A stretch of 64,000 bases of DNA from Neolewinella litorea (GTDB lineage: Bacteria > Bacteroidota > Bacteroidia > Chitinophagales > Saprospiraceae), in NCBI RefSeq assembly GCF_004803465.1, contig NZ_SRSF01000013.1, positions 1 to 64,000 on the forward strand, written 5' to 3'. The notes under the pieces were generated by a model. It worked only from the letters and a program-made list of their open reading frames with translations. It was not told the DNA's origin and searched no databases. Each line of letters starts with the position of its first letter. Within the stretch, counting starts at the first letter, position 1. The translations under genes and the position numbers were made by a program. This document shows, piece by piece, positions 8,642 through 17,907 of the stretch.

Positions 8642-9793
8642 ATGTCCAAGAAAAAATCCTCCAACACCCGCCGCCAATTTCTCCGCCAGTCCGCCGCGGC
8701 AAGCGGACTGCTGTTCCTGCCCGGACTGATCGGCTGTAACCCCTCCGGCCCGGCTTCCGCCGGGGAGGACCCGGCACCCGCGCCCCGCCGCCCGCATCAG
8801 GACCGCAAACTGGGCATTGCCATTCTCGGACTGGGGGGCTACGCCAGCGGACAGATCGCCCCGGCCCTACAACTGACCGAGCACTGCGAACTGCGCGGAC
8901 TCATCACCGGCAGCCCCGAAAAGCTCCCCGAGTGGCAGCGGAAGTACAACATCAAGGAGGAGAACTCCTACACCTACGACACCATGGACGAGATTGCCGA
9001 CAACGACGAGATCGACGTCGTGTACGTGATCACCCCGACGGCCACCCACCGCGACTTCACCGTGCGGGCCGCCAATACCGGCAAGCACGTCTGGTGCGAA
9101 AAGCCCATGGCCATGACCCCCGAGGAGTGCCAGGAAATGATCGACGCCTGCAACCGCAACGGCGTAAAACTGGCCATCGGCTACCGCATGATGCACGAGC
9201 CCAATACCCGCAAGCTGATCGAACTCACGAAGGAAAAGGCCTACGGCCCCCTCACCGGTGCCCACGCCTACGCGGGCTACGCCGGCAGTCCGCCCCCGGC
9301 CGACTACTGGCGCGGACAGCGCGACATGGGCGGCGGGGCCCTCTACGACATGGGCGTGTACTCCGTGAACGGACTGGCCTACGGTACCCAACTGCAACCC
9401 GTAGCGGTGGTGAAGGCCGGACAACGCCGGCAGGATCGGCCCAACGGCGTGGACCTGACCACCACCTACACCCTGCGCTACCCGGACGGGATGACCGCCG
9501 AAGGCAAGACCAGCGTAGTGGAAGACTACAACGAACTGCACATCGAAGCGGAAAATGGCTGGTACGAGATGGACCCCATGCAGCCCTATACCGGCGTGAA
9601 GGGAAGCACTAGCGACGGTAAAGTGCTCGGGCCTCCAGTCCCCAATCAGCAGTCGATCCAGATGGACGACGACGCCCTCGCGATCCTGAACGGGACGGAA
9701 CTAATCGCCCCCGGCACCCTCGCGCAAAAGGACATTCGCGTGATCCGCGCCATCATCGAGAGCGCCGAAACGGGGAAGGAAGTGAAGATCTAG
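8642..9793 (+). CDS. Tat-exported Gfo/Idh/MocA-family oxidoreductase
   Basis: This is a 383-residue NAD(P)-dependent sugar oxidoreductase. The ATG at 8642 is preferred over the upstream in-frame ATG at 8579 because it places a twin-arginine signal at the N-terminus (TRRQFLRQ, Arg10-Arg11), followed by a hydrophobic stretch ending in a possible lipobox (LIGC, Cys32). The Rossmann motif ILGLGGYASG and the EKPMAMT motif, whose Lys is the family catalytic lysine, identify Gfo/Idh/MocA. Tat export with bound cofactor recalls periplasmic glucose-fructose oxidoreductase. It precedes mannonate dehydratase on the same strand by 146 bases, so a role in sugar or sugar-acid conversion is plausible; the substrate is unknown. 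Confidence 0.88.
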   Translation: MSKKKSSNTRRQFLRQSAAASGLLFLPGLIGCNPSGPASAGEDPAPAPRRPHQDRKLGIAILGLGGYASGQIAPALQLTEHCELRGLITGSPEKLPEWQRKYNIKEENSYTYDTMDEIADNDEIDVVYVITPTATHRDFTVRAANTGKHVWCEKPMAMTPEECQEMIDACNRNGVKLAIGYRMMHEPNTRKLIELTKEKAYGPLTGAHAYAGYAGSPPPADYWRGQRDMGGGALYDMGVYSVNGLAYGTQLQPVAVVKAGQRRQDRPNGVDLTTTYTLRYPDGMTAEGKTSVVEDYNELHIEAENGWYEMDPMQPYTGVKGSTSDGKVLGPPVPNQQSIQMDDDALAILNGTELIAPGTLAQKDIRVIRAIIESAETGKEVKI

Positions 9794-9939
9794 CCGGGTT
9801 GGGTCAGGGCCGTGATCGGGTGAGGCGGTAGCGAAAAGCAATCGATTGCCTTATTCGGGGTAGCGAAGCCCGAAAGCCCGCCGCTACGTCCGCCGGAAAC
9901 CCTACATTCGTAGATCGCAAACTGAAAACCCACCCTCCT

Positions 9940-11082
9940 ATGTATCCTACCTGGCGCTGGTACGGCCCGAAAGACCCCATCAGCATTGAAGAAGTATCGG
10001 CCCTGGACATCCGGGGCGTGGTCACCGCCCTGCACCACGTAGAGAACGGCGCCGTCTGGAGCCGCGAGGAGATCCGGCAGCGGAAGCGGGAACTCGGCAG
10101 CCTGCCCTGGTCGGTGGTGGAGAGCGTACCGGTACACGAGGGCATCAAGCAGAACGCGGACAATGCCCCCGACCTGATCGACAACTACTGCCGCACGCTG
10201 GAGAACCTCTCGGCCGAGGGCATCACCACCGTGTGCTACAACTTTATGCCGGTGCTGGACTGGACCCGCACCCGTCTGGCGGTGCCGGTGCCGGGGGGGA
10301 CGACGGTGGCATTGTACGGTCTGGACCTCATCGCCTTCGACATCTTCATGCTGGCCCGGCCCCACGCCGCGGACGATTATCCGGCGGAGCTCGTGGAGCT
10401 GGCCACCGACCACTACGAAAGCATGGAGCCGGAAGACCGGCAGGAAGTCATGGACAATATGCTCAAAGGGCTGCCCGGCTCGGAGGAAAGCTTCGATCTG
10501 GCCTCCTTCAAGGAATCCATCGAGCCCTACCTGCACATTCCCCGCTCCACCTTCAAGGAGAACCTGCAGCGCTTCCTCGAGGAAGTGGTGCCCGTGGCCA
10601 CGAAGGAGGGCATCAAGCTCACCATCCACCCCGACGATCCGCCGTGGTCGGTGGTGGGCCTCCCGCGCATTGTATCGACCATGGACGACCTGCAGGACGT
10701 CCTCGACATGGTCGACGAAAAAGCCAACGGAATCTGTCTGTGCACCGGCTCACTGGGCTCGCGGGAAGACAATGACCTGCCCGCGATGGCCAAAAAATTC
10801 CTGGACCGTATCCACTTCGTGCACCTGCGCAACGTAGCCCTAAAGCCGCACGCCAGTTTCGAAGAGAGCGGTCACCTGCAGGGCGACGTTGACATGGCGG
10901 CCGTGATGGGCGAACTCTTGCGCAGTAAAGCCGACGTACCCTACCGGCCGGATCACGGGTTCACGATCTTCGACGACCGCAAGCGCCGTACCAATCCTGG
11001 CTACAGCCTGTATGGCCGTATGCGCGGACTGGCGGAACTAGAGGGCCTGCGGTACGGGTTGCTGGCTAGTCGACGAGGGTAA
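9940..11082 (+). CDS. uxuA: Mannonate dehydratase
   Basis: This 380-residue enzyme is predicted to dehydrate D-mannonate to 2-keto-3-deoxy-D-gluconate in glucuronate catabolism. Diagnostic UxuA segments are the start YPTWRWYGP, VVTALHHV, the metal-site regions LTIHPDDPPWSVVGLPRI and GICLCTGSLGS, HFVHLRN, and the C-terminal YRPDHG followed by GYSLYGRM. The length matches the family (about 390). A variant -7 element, TAcaTTCG, sits at 9903-9910, 29 bases upstream. The last 17 bases overlap the convergent secreted-protein gene. The usual partners uxaC and uxuB are not in the window. Confidence 0.95.
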   Translation: MYPTWRWYGPKDPISIEEVSALDIRGVVTALHHVENGAVWSREEIRQRKRELGSLPWSVVESVPVHEGIKQNADNAPDLIDNYCRTLENLSAEGITTVCYNFMPVLDWTRTRLAVPVPGGTTVALYGLDLIAFDIFMLARPHAADDYPAELVELATDHYESMEPEDRQEVMDNMLKGLPGSEESFDLASFKESIEPYLHIPRSTFKENLQRFLEEVVPVATKEGIKLTIHPDDPPWSVVGLPRIVSTMDDLQDVLDMVDEKANGICLCTGSLGSREDNDLPAMAKKFLDRIHFVHLRNVALKPHASFEESGHLQGDVDMAAVMGELLRSKADVPYRPDHGFTIFDDRKRRTNPGYSLYGRMRGLAELEGLRYGLLASRRG

Positions 11083-13915
11083 CGGACCCCTTCACGGGCA
11101 CCTTCATTCCGTTGTTCAGGCGGACGTGCCCGACGTAGGCGAACACCCCGGAGGAGAGCAGTTGTCCGCGGTAGGTGCCGTCCCAGGCGGCCTCGGAGCC
11201 GTCCACGCTCTGGTAGATCAGTTCTCCCCAGCGATCGAAGATCATCAGGTCGGTCAATTCCCCGACGCCCGCTCCGAGGTGGATGCGGAATTCATCGTTG
11301 ACGTTGTCGTTGTTCGGGCTGAAGGCCGTCGGTGCGTACACGTTAGGCGTCTGGTCGACGCGGACCAGTACGCGGTCGGTCACCGTACACTGCTGCTCGG
11401 TGGTGTAGGTAACGCGGTATTCGGTGGTCACCGTGGGCGCTACGCTGAGGGTGGCGAAGCCTTCGTGGCAGTACCGGCAGTCGAGATTGCCCGCGGGGTT
11501 CCAGGAGAGATTTTCCCGCTTCAGTTCAGTACCCTCCGTTTCGATACTCAGGACGACGGAGTCACCCAGATTGATCATTACGTCGGCACCCAGGTCAATG
11601 ACGGGTGGGGCTTCCAGGCTCACTACTGAGGTGGTGGAAGTACAGCCGGCCGCGTCGCGGACCAGCAGGCGGTAGGTGCCACCGGGGAGGTTGGCAAAGC
11701 GGGGCTCGTCCTGTTCGGGGAAGCCCACCAGCTTGTAGCGGTAGGGGGCCTGGCCACCGGTGACGGAAACCTCGATCACGCCGCTTTCCGGGTCGGTGCA
11801 GTCGGCAAAGGAAGTGGCAAAGGTCGCCTCCAGGGGCGGTGCGCCCGCCACGACCGCCTCTTTCCGCAGCGTGCAGCCGTTGGCGTCCGTGATCTCTACG
11901 GTATAGCGTCCGGCGGGCAGGTTGGTGCGGCTCGAGAGGTTCTCGTTGAGCGGCTCGGGCGCGCCCTCGTAAAACCAGCGGTAGCGGAAGGGGCCGGTGC
12001 CGGTGACGGCATTGACGGCGATGTCGCCACCGCGCTGACAGGTGGCGGCCTGGGTCGTGAGTTCAGCGGTGAAGGATTCCGATTCCCCTACGGTGTAAGT
12101 ACGCGTGATGGGGCAGTGCGTGCCGTCGAGCAGCGTCACCGAGTAGGCACCCGGCCGGGAGACGGTCAGGGTGGCGGTACCGTCGCCCAGGGCTTGTCCG
12201 TCGGCATCCCGCCAGTCGAATTCCACGCTTTCGGCGTCGGGCAGGCTGAGCTGGATGGTGCCCGTACCGGTGCGGCAGGTGATGTCCTCGATCTCCACCG
12301 TGGGCTCGACAAAGGGCTCGCCGGCGTTGATGGTGATGGTGTGGTTTTCCATTCCGCATCCGTTGCCGAGGAAGGCCAGGATTTCCTCGACTTCACCGGC
12401 TACCACCTGCAGTTCTCCGTCGCGGGCGGTGAGAGGCTCCCCGGTTTCCTTGTTGCGGAAATAGTAGCGCGGCTCGTAGGCGTTGCTGGTGACGGTGATG
12501 GTCACGGTTTCCCCCACACAGGGCTCGACGGGCGACTGGGTGATGGTGTAGTCGAAGGGCAGGTCTTGCTTGACGACGATGGTTTCCGTGTGCTCCACGC
12601 AGGCTTCGCTTACCGTTACGCGGTAGGTGCCGGGTTCGGTCACTACCCGTTTGGGGCGCTCGCTGCCGTCCGCCCAACGGAAAGTGGCACCGGTGAATCG
12701 GCGCGGCGCCAGCACGATCGAGTCCTGATTGCTGCACAGGGCGATGGTATCGGCGAACAGGTCCGAGGCGACGGGGCGCTGGATCACTACGGGTTCGGTC
12801 AACGCGCAGCCGGCTGCCGTGGTTACCCGCAGCACGTAATTGCCATCGACGTCGGCACCGCCGGACAACTGCAGTACGCGGGAAGTTTCCCCGGGCAGGG
12901 CCACGCCATTGCGGTACCACTGGTAGCTGGCGGCGGGGGAGGCCGTGCCGGTGAGGGTGATGGTTTCGTCGCAGACGGTCAGTCCGTCGACCTGTACCGG
13001 ACCGGCCACGGGCTCGGCGAAGGCCGCGGGCTCATTCAGGATGAGATCGTCAATGAAGTAGTAGTTGCGGTAATTGCCGCCGTCGGGGCGGCCGTTGTCC
13101 GCGGCGCACGACCCACCGATGGCGAATCCGGCGTAGGTGCCCTGGGCAACGAAGTCGACCTGCTCGGCGGTCCAGCTGCCGGCCTTGCCGGAGACGGTCA
13201 CGTTGGCGATCAGTTCGTAGCCTTCGGCACCCGATTCTTCCGGACAGCCGTAAAAGGTTCCGAAGTTGAGCTGTTCGCAGTCGCGCACGCCGTAGATGCT
13301 GAGTTCGACGGTCTCGGGAGAGCGGACGTCAACTACGGTACCGTCTTCGGCCGCTTGCTGGGGCTCCATGAACCCGAGGGAAAAGGTCAACCGGTAGGGG
13401 CGTCCCGTTTCCATCACTTGGCCGTCGACGAGGCAGGCGGCCAGGTATTCGCGGTAGCGTTGGGTGATGCTGCCGTCGCCGTTTACGAACGAGGCATCGG
13501 GGGTATCCCGCACGCCCACCCAGAATCCGGCTACGCCCGTGCCGCTGGGCAGGGGGAGGGGCAGGGTAGAGGGGAAGTACGGGCCCGCATTGGTGAAGGT
13601 GAAGGCGTTCCAGGAATCCGTCGTCCCGAGTGAGGCGCGGCGCCAGCCGGTAAGGCAGTTGGCCTGGTTGACGGCATCGGGGCGGCCGCCGGGCTGACGG
13701 CTGGTGCAGCCGAACTGACCGGGGTCAAAGTCCTCCAGGGAAGGGTTGGGAAGCAGGGAAGTGAGAGTGGATGAAAGAGCGCAACTGCAGTTTTCTTTAT
13801 CGTTTAAATCTACCAGGCCGTCGCCATCGTCGTCGATGCCGTTAGAACAGTTTTCTTGTGCGGATAAAGAAGGACCAACTAATAAGAAGGTTAGCAGCAA
13901 CACCCCGGTCCTCAT
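11066..13915 (-). CDS. Large secreted protein with Ig/SprB-like repeats and gliding-motility-associated C-terminal (CHU_C) domain
   Basis: This 949-residue protein starts at the ATG that gives MRTGVLLLTFLLVGPSLSA, a clean signal peptide (an upstream GTG at 13942 is also in frame). An acidic calcium-binding-like stretch follows (NGIDDDGDGLVDLND, about residues 26-40). Next come a ~270-residue domain shared with the neighbouring paralogue and ending in YYFIDDLILN, several ~80-residue Ig/PKD-like modules, SprB-type repeats (TCQRGGDIAVNAVTGTGPFRYRW region), and a C-terminal module with PTAFSPNNDNVNDEF and FDRWGELIYQ. That last module is the type-B sorting/gliding-associated domain that directs type IX secretion. 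It is probably cell-surface or extracellular. The gene overlaps the end of uxuA by 17 bases, convergently. Confidence 0.9.
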   Translation of the reverse strand: MRTGVLLLTFLLVGPSLSAQENCSNGIDDDGDGLVDLNDKENCSCALSSTLTSLLPNPSLEDFDPGQFGCTSRQPGGRPDAVNQANCLTGWRRASLGTTDSWNAFTFTNAGPYFPSTLPLPLPSGTGVAGFWVGVRDTPDASFVNGDGSITQRYREYLAACLVDGQVMETGRPYRLTFSLGFMEPQQAAEDGTVVDVRSPETVELSIYGVRDCEQLNFGTFYGCPEESGAEGYELIANVTVSGKAGSWTAEQVDFVAQGTYAGFAIGGSCAADNGRPDGGNYRNYYFIDDLILNEPAAFAEPVAGPVQVDGLTVCDETITLTGTASPAASYQWYRNGVALPGETSRVLQLSGGADVDGNYVLRVTTAAGCALTEPVVIQRPVASDLFADTIALCSNQDSIVLAPRRFTGATFRWADGSERPKRVVTEPGTYRVTVSEACVEHTETIVVKQDLPFDYTITQSPVEPCVGETVTITVTSNAYEPRYYFRNKETGEPLTARDGELQVVAGEVEEILAFLGNGCGMENHTITINAGEPFVEPTVEIEDITCRTGTGTIQLSLPDAESVEFDWRDADGQALGDGTATLTVSRPGAYSVTLLDGTHCPITRTYTVGESESFTAELTTQAATCQRGGDIAVNAVTGTGPFRYRWFYEGAPEPLNENLSSRTNLPAGRYTVEITDANGCTLRKEAVVAGAPPLEATFATSFADCTDPESGVIEVSVTGGQAPYRYKLVGFPEQDEPRFANLPGGTYRLLVRDAAGCTSTTSVVSLEAPPVIDLGADVMINLGDSVVLSIETEGTELKRENLSWNPAGNLDCRYCHEGFATLSVAPTVTTEYRVTYTTEQQCTVTDRVLVRVDQTPNVYAPTAFSPNNDNVNDEFRIHLGAGVGELTDLMIFDRWGELIYQSVDGSEAAWDGTYRGQLLSSGVFAYVGHVRLNNGMKVPVKGSVTLVD

Positions 13916-13981
13916 CAAGAGGACAAACTGGGCGGTTGTCACAGTGTTGTGTTTAGTTCAATAGTGTTATAAAACGCAAAG

Positions 13982-14015
13982 CAAATATATCCGTAAAGAT
14001 ATACGCTTTACCCAA
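13982..14015 (-). promoter_or_regulatory. Promoter of the secreted-protein gene ending at 11066
   Basis: On the minus strand a perfect -7 element TAtaTTTG (13989 to 13982) follows a TTG (14015-14013) with a 23-base spacer, matching the Bacteroidota TTG / TAnnTTTG promoter pattern. It predicts a transcript starting near 13975 with a leader of about 60 bases before the ATG at 13915. This indicates that the two tandem secreted-protein genes are transcribed separately. Confidence 0.65.
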
Positions 14016-14064
14016 TAAAACAAGAACTAAATCACATGTTCACTCCCGCGGCGGAATATTTCCC

Positions 14065-16854
14065 TTACCGGGTAAGCAAAACGGTGCCCTTAACCTGGGT
14101 GGTGCCGCCCCGTAGCAGGCGCAGTTGGCCGTGGTAGAAATAAGTGCCGGTGCTCAGTGGTTGGCCGCCGAGTTGGGTGCCGTCCCAGGCGACTTGTTCC
14201 TCACTGGTTTCCCAGACGAGCCCGCCCCAGCGGTCGAATACCCGGAAGTTCTCCACGCCGGTGACGCCCACGTTGGGATACAATTCCAGCAGGTCGTTGG
14301 TGCCGTCGCCGTTCGGGCTGAAGGCGGTAGGTACGTAGGCGCGCACGGTATTGTCCACGTTCACGAGCAGGCTGTCGGTGTACACGCAGTCGTCCGGGGT
14401 GATGTATTCCACCGAGTACCAGGCGGTATTTTCCGGCGTGCTCACGGCGCGCAGCAGGCCATCGGGGAATTCCAGTTCCGCGTTGGAGTCCCAGAAGATG
14501 AGTGCTTCATCAGGATTGCTACCCTGCACCGCCAGTTCCAGCAGCATGGATTCGCCGTAGGTGATGCGCCGGTCGGCGACCAGCTCCACGCTTACCGGCT
14601 CCGGTAGGGTCACTTCCGTCTCTACGGGTGGTGCCGCGCAATTCAGGGCGTCGTAGACCTGTACCGTGTACCGGCCCGCTTCGAGTCCGCTGAGGCGGGG
14701 CGTGGTTTGTTCCGCCGCGCCGGCGATCGCGTAGGTGTAGGGAGCTACGCCACCGGTGACCTCAATTTCCAGGTCGGCGGTGATCGCCGGGGAACAACCC
14801 TCCAGTACCAGTTCGGCGCTGGCCTGCATGGGCTCCGGACCGTCAATGGTGAAATCCTGGGAGGTGAAGCAGCCATTCTGGTCGCTGACCTGCGTGACGT
14901 AGGTCCCGCGCGGCAGATCGGCCAGCACGGTGGTGCCTTGCGCCATCGGCGGCTGGTCGGCGGCCCCCCGCCACTGGATGGCGTAGGGTGGGGTGCCCCC
15001 GGAGGCCAGGGCGCTGGCCGATCCGTCGGCTCCGCAAGCCGCGTCGGTGGTCAGGATATCGAGGGAAAACTGGCGGTCTTCGACCGCGTAACTGACGCTG
15101 GTGGCACAGTTGGCCGATCCGGTGAGGGTCACCGTATAGGTTCCGGGCACATTTACCGGCAAGCGGCTTTCAGTGGAAGGGGGCAAATCTCCCTCGGGGC
15201 CGCTCCACGCATATTGATCCGGGACGGATCCGTTCGTGGTCAGTTGGATGGAACCAGTGGGACCCTGGCAGTTCAGGTCGGTAATCAGGGCCTCCGGTTT
15301 GAAACGGGGCAGGGCCGGAACTTCGATCTCATCGGAGTACATATTGCAGGACGAGATCAGGAGGGTCGAGATCGTGCTCACCTCCCCGGCCACCACGCGG
15401 ATCGGTGCGCTGCCGGATACGTAATGCGTCTCTTCATCGGATACCGTATACATCACCAGGGGGGCGTACCAGTCGGTTTCCAACCAAACATCGACGGTGT
15501 CTCCGGGGCAGGGTTTCTCCGGGCTCATCCGGAAGGTGTAGGAAATGTCGGGGGTTTCTACCACCTCGAAGGTCTCTACTTGTTCCAGGCAGGCGGAGTT
15601 GATGGTTACGGAGTAGGTGCCAGGTTTGGAAACCGGCAGGTAGCTGTACTTGCTGCCGTCGCTCCACTTAAAGGTTCCCGTCACCTGGTGGGTGGGGAAG
15701 ATGGTGGCCCCGCCCCCGGGACACAGCGCAATGGAGTCGGGGAAAAGATCCCCGATCACCGGCCGCTGGATCAGTACTTCCTCGGTGATCGCGCAGCCGG
15801 CTTCCGTAGCGATCCGCAGGGCGTAGGTGCCGTCCAGGTCATCCGATTGTTCCAGCGCCAGGGTGGGGGAGTTGCCGCCGGGCACTTCGGTGCCGTTGTG
15901 CAGCCACTGGTAGCTTGCGCCCGCGGCGGGCTGTCCGCGCAGGACGATCTCGTCGGTACACATGCTCTGTCCCTCTACGGAAACGGGTCCGGCAACGGGC
16001 TGGTCGAAGGCCTCGCGGCGGTTCAGGATGATGTCGTCGATGAAGTAGTAATTGCGGTAGTACTTACCGTCTTCCCGCGTAATGTCGCTGCCGCAGCTGC
16101 CGCCGATGGCGAAGCCCGCGTAATCGCCGGCGGCCACGAAGTCCACGCTCGTGAATGTCCAGCTGCCAGGCTCGCCGTCCACGGTAACGTTGGCGATAAG
16201 TTCGTAACCTTCCGCTTCGGCCTCCTCCGGGCAGCCGTAAAAGCTTCCGAAATCAAGTTGCCCGCACTCCTTCACCCCGTAGATGGCCAGTTCCACGCCT
16301 GATGGCGAGGCCAGGTCGATCTTGCGACCGAGAAACTTGTAGGTTTCGCGCTCCGCAAATCCCAGGTGGAAGGTCAGCCGGTAGTCCAGTCCGGCCTCGA
16401 TTTCCTTGCCCGGTTCGAAGCAGGCGGCGAGGTATTCGCGGTATCCCTTGGCCCAGGTACGGTTGCCGTTGCGGAACTGGTTGCCGTCGGTATCCCGGAT
16501 GCCTACCCAGAAGCCTGCCACGCTGGTGCCGCTGGGCAAAGGCTGCGGCAGTTGGCTCGGAAAGCCCGGACCGGCACTCGGCAGGGTGAAGGCATTCCAG
16601 GCGTCAGTGGTGCCCAGACTGACCCGCTGCCAGCCCACCAGACAGTTGGCCTGGTTGGTGTTGTCGGGTAGGCCGTTGGGTTGCCGCGACGCACAGCCTT
16701 CCTGACCGGCGGAGAACTGTTCCAGCGAGGGGTTGGGCAGCAGGGAGGCTACGGTGGAGGGGAGATTACAGCCTTCCTGACCCATAAGGGGAGCGGACAG
16801 GCACAGCACCAATAGGGCTACGCCAAGGCATAGGGGGGTATTTCGGAACAACAC
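14065..16854 (-). CDS. Second large secreted CHU_C-domain protein, paralogue of the 11066-13915 gene
   Basis: This 929-residue protein has the same architecture as its downstream neighbour: signal peptide (LFRNTPLCLGVALLVLCLSA...), the shared N-terminal domain (LLPNPSLEQFSAGQEGCASRQP, later NYYFIDDIILN), Ig/PKD-like and SprB-like modules (LTTDAACGADGSASALASGG), and the C-terminal PTAFSPNGDGTNDLLELYP and FDRWGGLVWE sorting domain. It lacks the acidic NGIDDDGDG insertion of the paralogue. The start is a GTG at 16854 (a TTG is the next codon). A near-consensus -7 element TGgcTTTG lies at 16881-16888, 26 bases upstream. It is probably exported by type IX secretion; its ligand is unknown. Confidence 0.9.
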   Translation of the reverse strand: MLFRNTPLCLGVALLVLCLSAPLMGQEGCNLPSTVASLLPNPSLEQFSAGQEGCASRQPNGLPDNTNQANCLVGWQRVSLGTTDAWNAFTLPSAGPGFPSQLPQPLPSGTSVAGFWVGIRDTDGNQFRNGNRTWAKGYREYLAACFEPGKEIEAGLDYRLTFHLGFAERETYKFLGRKIDLASPSGVELAIYGVKECGQLDFGSFYGCPEEAEAEGYELIANVTVDGEPGSWTFTSVDFVAAGDYAGFAIGGSCGSDITREDGKYYRNYYFIDDIILNRREAFDQPVAGPVSVEGQSMCTDEIVLRGQPAAGASYQWLHNGTEVPGGNSPTLALEQSDDLDGTYALRIATEAGCAITEEVLIQRPVIGDLFPDSIALCPGGGATIFPTHQVTGTFKWSDGSKYSYLPVSKPGTYSVTINSACLEQVETFEVVETPDISYTFRMSPEKPCPGDTVDVWLETDWYAPLVMYTVSDEETHYVSGSAPIRVVAGEVSTISTLLISSCNMYSDEIEVPALPRFKPEALITDLNCQGPTGSIQLTTNGSVPDQYAWSGPEGDLPPSTESRLPVNVPGTYTVTLTGSANCATSVSYAVEDRQFSLDILTTDAACGADGSASALASGGTPPYAIQWRGAADQPPMAQGTTVLADLPRGTYVTQVSDQNGCFTSQDFTIDGPEPMQASAELVLEGCSPAITADLEIEVTGGVAPYTYAIAGAAEQTTPRLSGLEAGRYTVQVYDALNCAAPPVETEVTLPEPVSVELVADRRITYGESMLLELAVQGSNPDEALIFWDSNAELEFPDGLLRAVSTPENTAWYSVEYITPDDCVYTDSLLVNVDNTVRAYVPTAFSPNGDGTNDLLELYPNVGVTGVENFRVFDRWGGLVWETSEEQVAWDGTQLGGQPLSTGTYFYHGQLRLLRGGTTQVKGTVLLTR

Positions 16855-17016
16855 AGAAAGAGATGTATATGAGAGACGGACAAAGCCACCGACGATCCGA
16901 AAAACTTAAAAAAGTGGATCGCGGCGCGAAAAACTATCCCCTTAACTGTTCCTAGTGCCCGGAAATTATGTGAAGGCACAATTTCCCTCCCCGCCCCCTC
17001 CCGGTGGCCCGCCCGC

Positions 17017-17751
17017 CTAGCCGTTCAGCTTGATGTAACCCCCGTCGATCGGGAAGTCGGTCCCCGTGATGAACGCCGCTTCGTCGGAGCAAAGGTAGGC
17101 GGCCAGGTAGGCCACCTCCTCGGGCTTGCCCATGCGACCGATGGGCTGGGTGGCCGACAGCCGCTCGAACATTTCCGCCTCACGACCGGCGTAGTTGCTG
17201 GCCAGATACTGGTCCACGAAGGGCGTATGCACGCGGGCCGGGGAAATGCTGTTGCAGCGTACGCCGAAAGACAGGTAGTCCTTGGCGATGGAGTAGGTCA
17301 TGGTGAGGACCGCTCCCTTGGACATGCTGTAAGCGAACCGCTCCGCAATGCCGATCGTCGAGGCGATAGAGGCCATGTTGATAATCACCCCACGGGATTC
17401 CTTGAGGTACCCGATCGCCGCCAGGGCGCAATTGTAAACACCTTTGACGTTTACGGCAAACAGCCGATCCATATCTACCTCCCGAGTCTGCTCGAGCGTC
17501 CCGATGAAGCCGATGCCGGCGTTGTTGATGAGAATGTCGAGCCGGCCCGCTTCTCTGGCAATCCGGTCGATGGTTTGCTTTACTGCATCCTGATCCGTGA
17601 CGTCGCAACGGTGGGTATCCTCACCTCCGGCATCGAGGTCGAGTACGTGGACGCGCGCCCCGCGCTCGCGCAGCACCTCGGTGATGGAGCGACCGATGCC
17701 GCTGTTGCCGCCGGTGACAATGGCGATTTTGCCGGAGAGGGAATGTATCAT
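17017..17751 (-). CDS. Short-chain dehydrogenase/reductase
   Basis: This 244-residue classical SDR has the NAD(P)-binding TGGNSGIG motif (residues 13-20), DILINNAG (72-79), catalytic Ser128 (NMAS) and the YSMSK motif (Tyr141, Lys145), and ends in ITGTDFPIDGGY. The ATG at 17751 (MIHSLSGKIAIVTGG) is chosen over an upstream in-frame start at 17814, which would add 21 residues unlike the family. The aspartates in LDLDAGG after the second beta strand suggest NAD preference. Overall it resembles sugar-acid SDRs such as 2-keto-3-deoxy-L-fuconate dehydrogenase, which would suit the mannonate dehydratase upstream, but substrate assignment is inference. Confidence 0.88.
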   Translation of the reverse strand: MIHSLSGKIAIVTGGNSGIGRSITEVLRERGARVHVLDLDAGGEDTHRCDVTDQDAVKQTIDRIAREAGRLDILINNAGIGFIGTLEQTREVDMDRLFAVNVKGVYNCALAAIGYLKESRGVIINMASIASTIGIAERFAYSMSKGAVLTMTYSIAKDYLSFGVRCNSISPARVHTPFVDQYLASNYAGREAEMFERLSATQPIGRMGKPEEVAYLAAYLCSDEAAFITGTDFPIDGGYIKLNG

Positions 17752-17907
17752 GCTTAGGGCGTTGCGGTACTGACCGGGCCGCGCGGTGGCGGCCGGCCGC
17801 AGCCAGCACGCCACGATGCGGTCGTTAGTCGAAGGTAAATTACCCTTGGCGGAGCACCAAGCATTTTCGCTTACGCTATCCTCCTTGCCGTCTCAGCTGG
17901 CGGAGTC

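Noticed and set aside
12116-16302. Long plus-strand frames opposite the two CHU_C protein genes (12116-13633 and 14707-16302)
   Set aside because: They are Gly/Val/Arg-rich shadows of the minus-strand genes, which have signal peptides and known domains. The two shadows resemble each other only because the real genes are paralogues.
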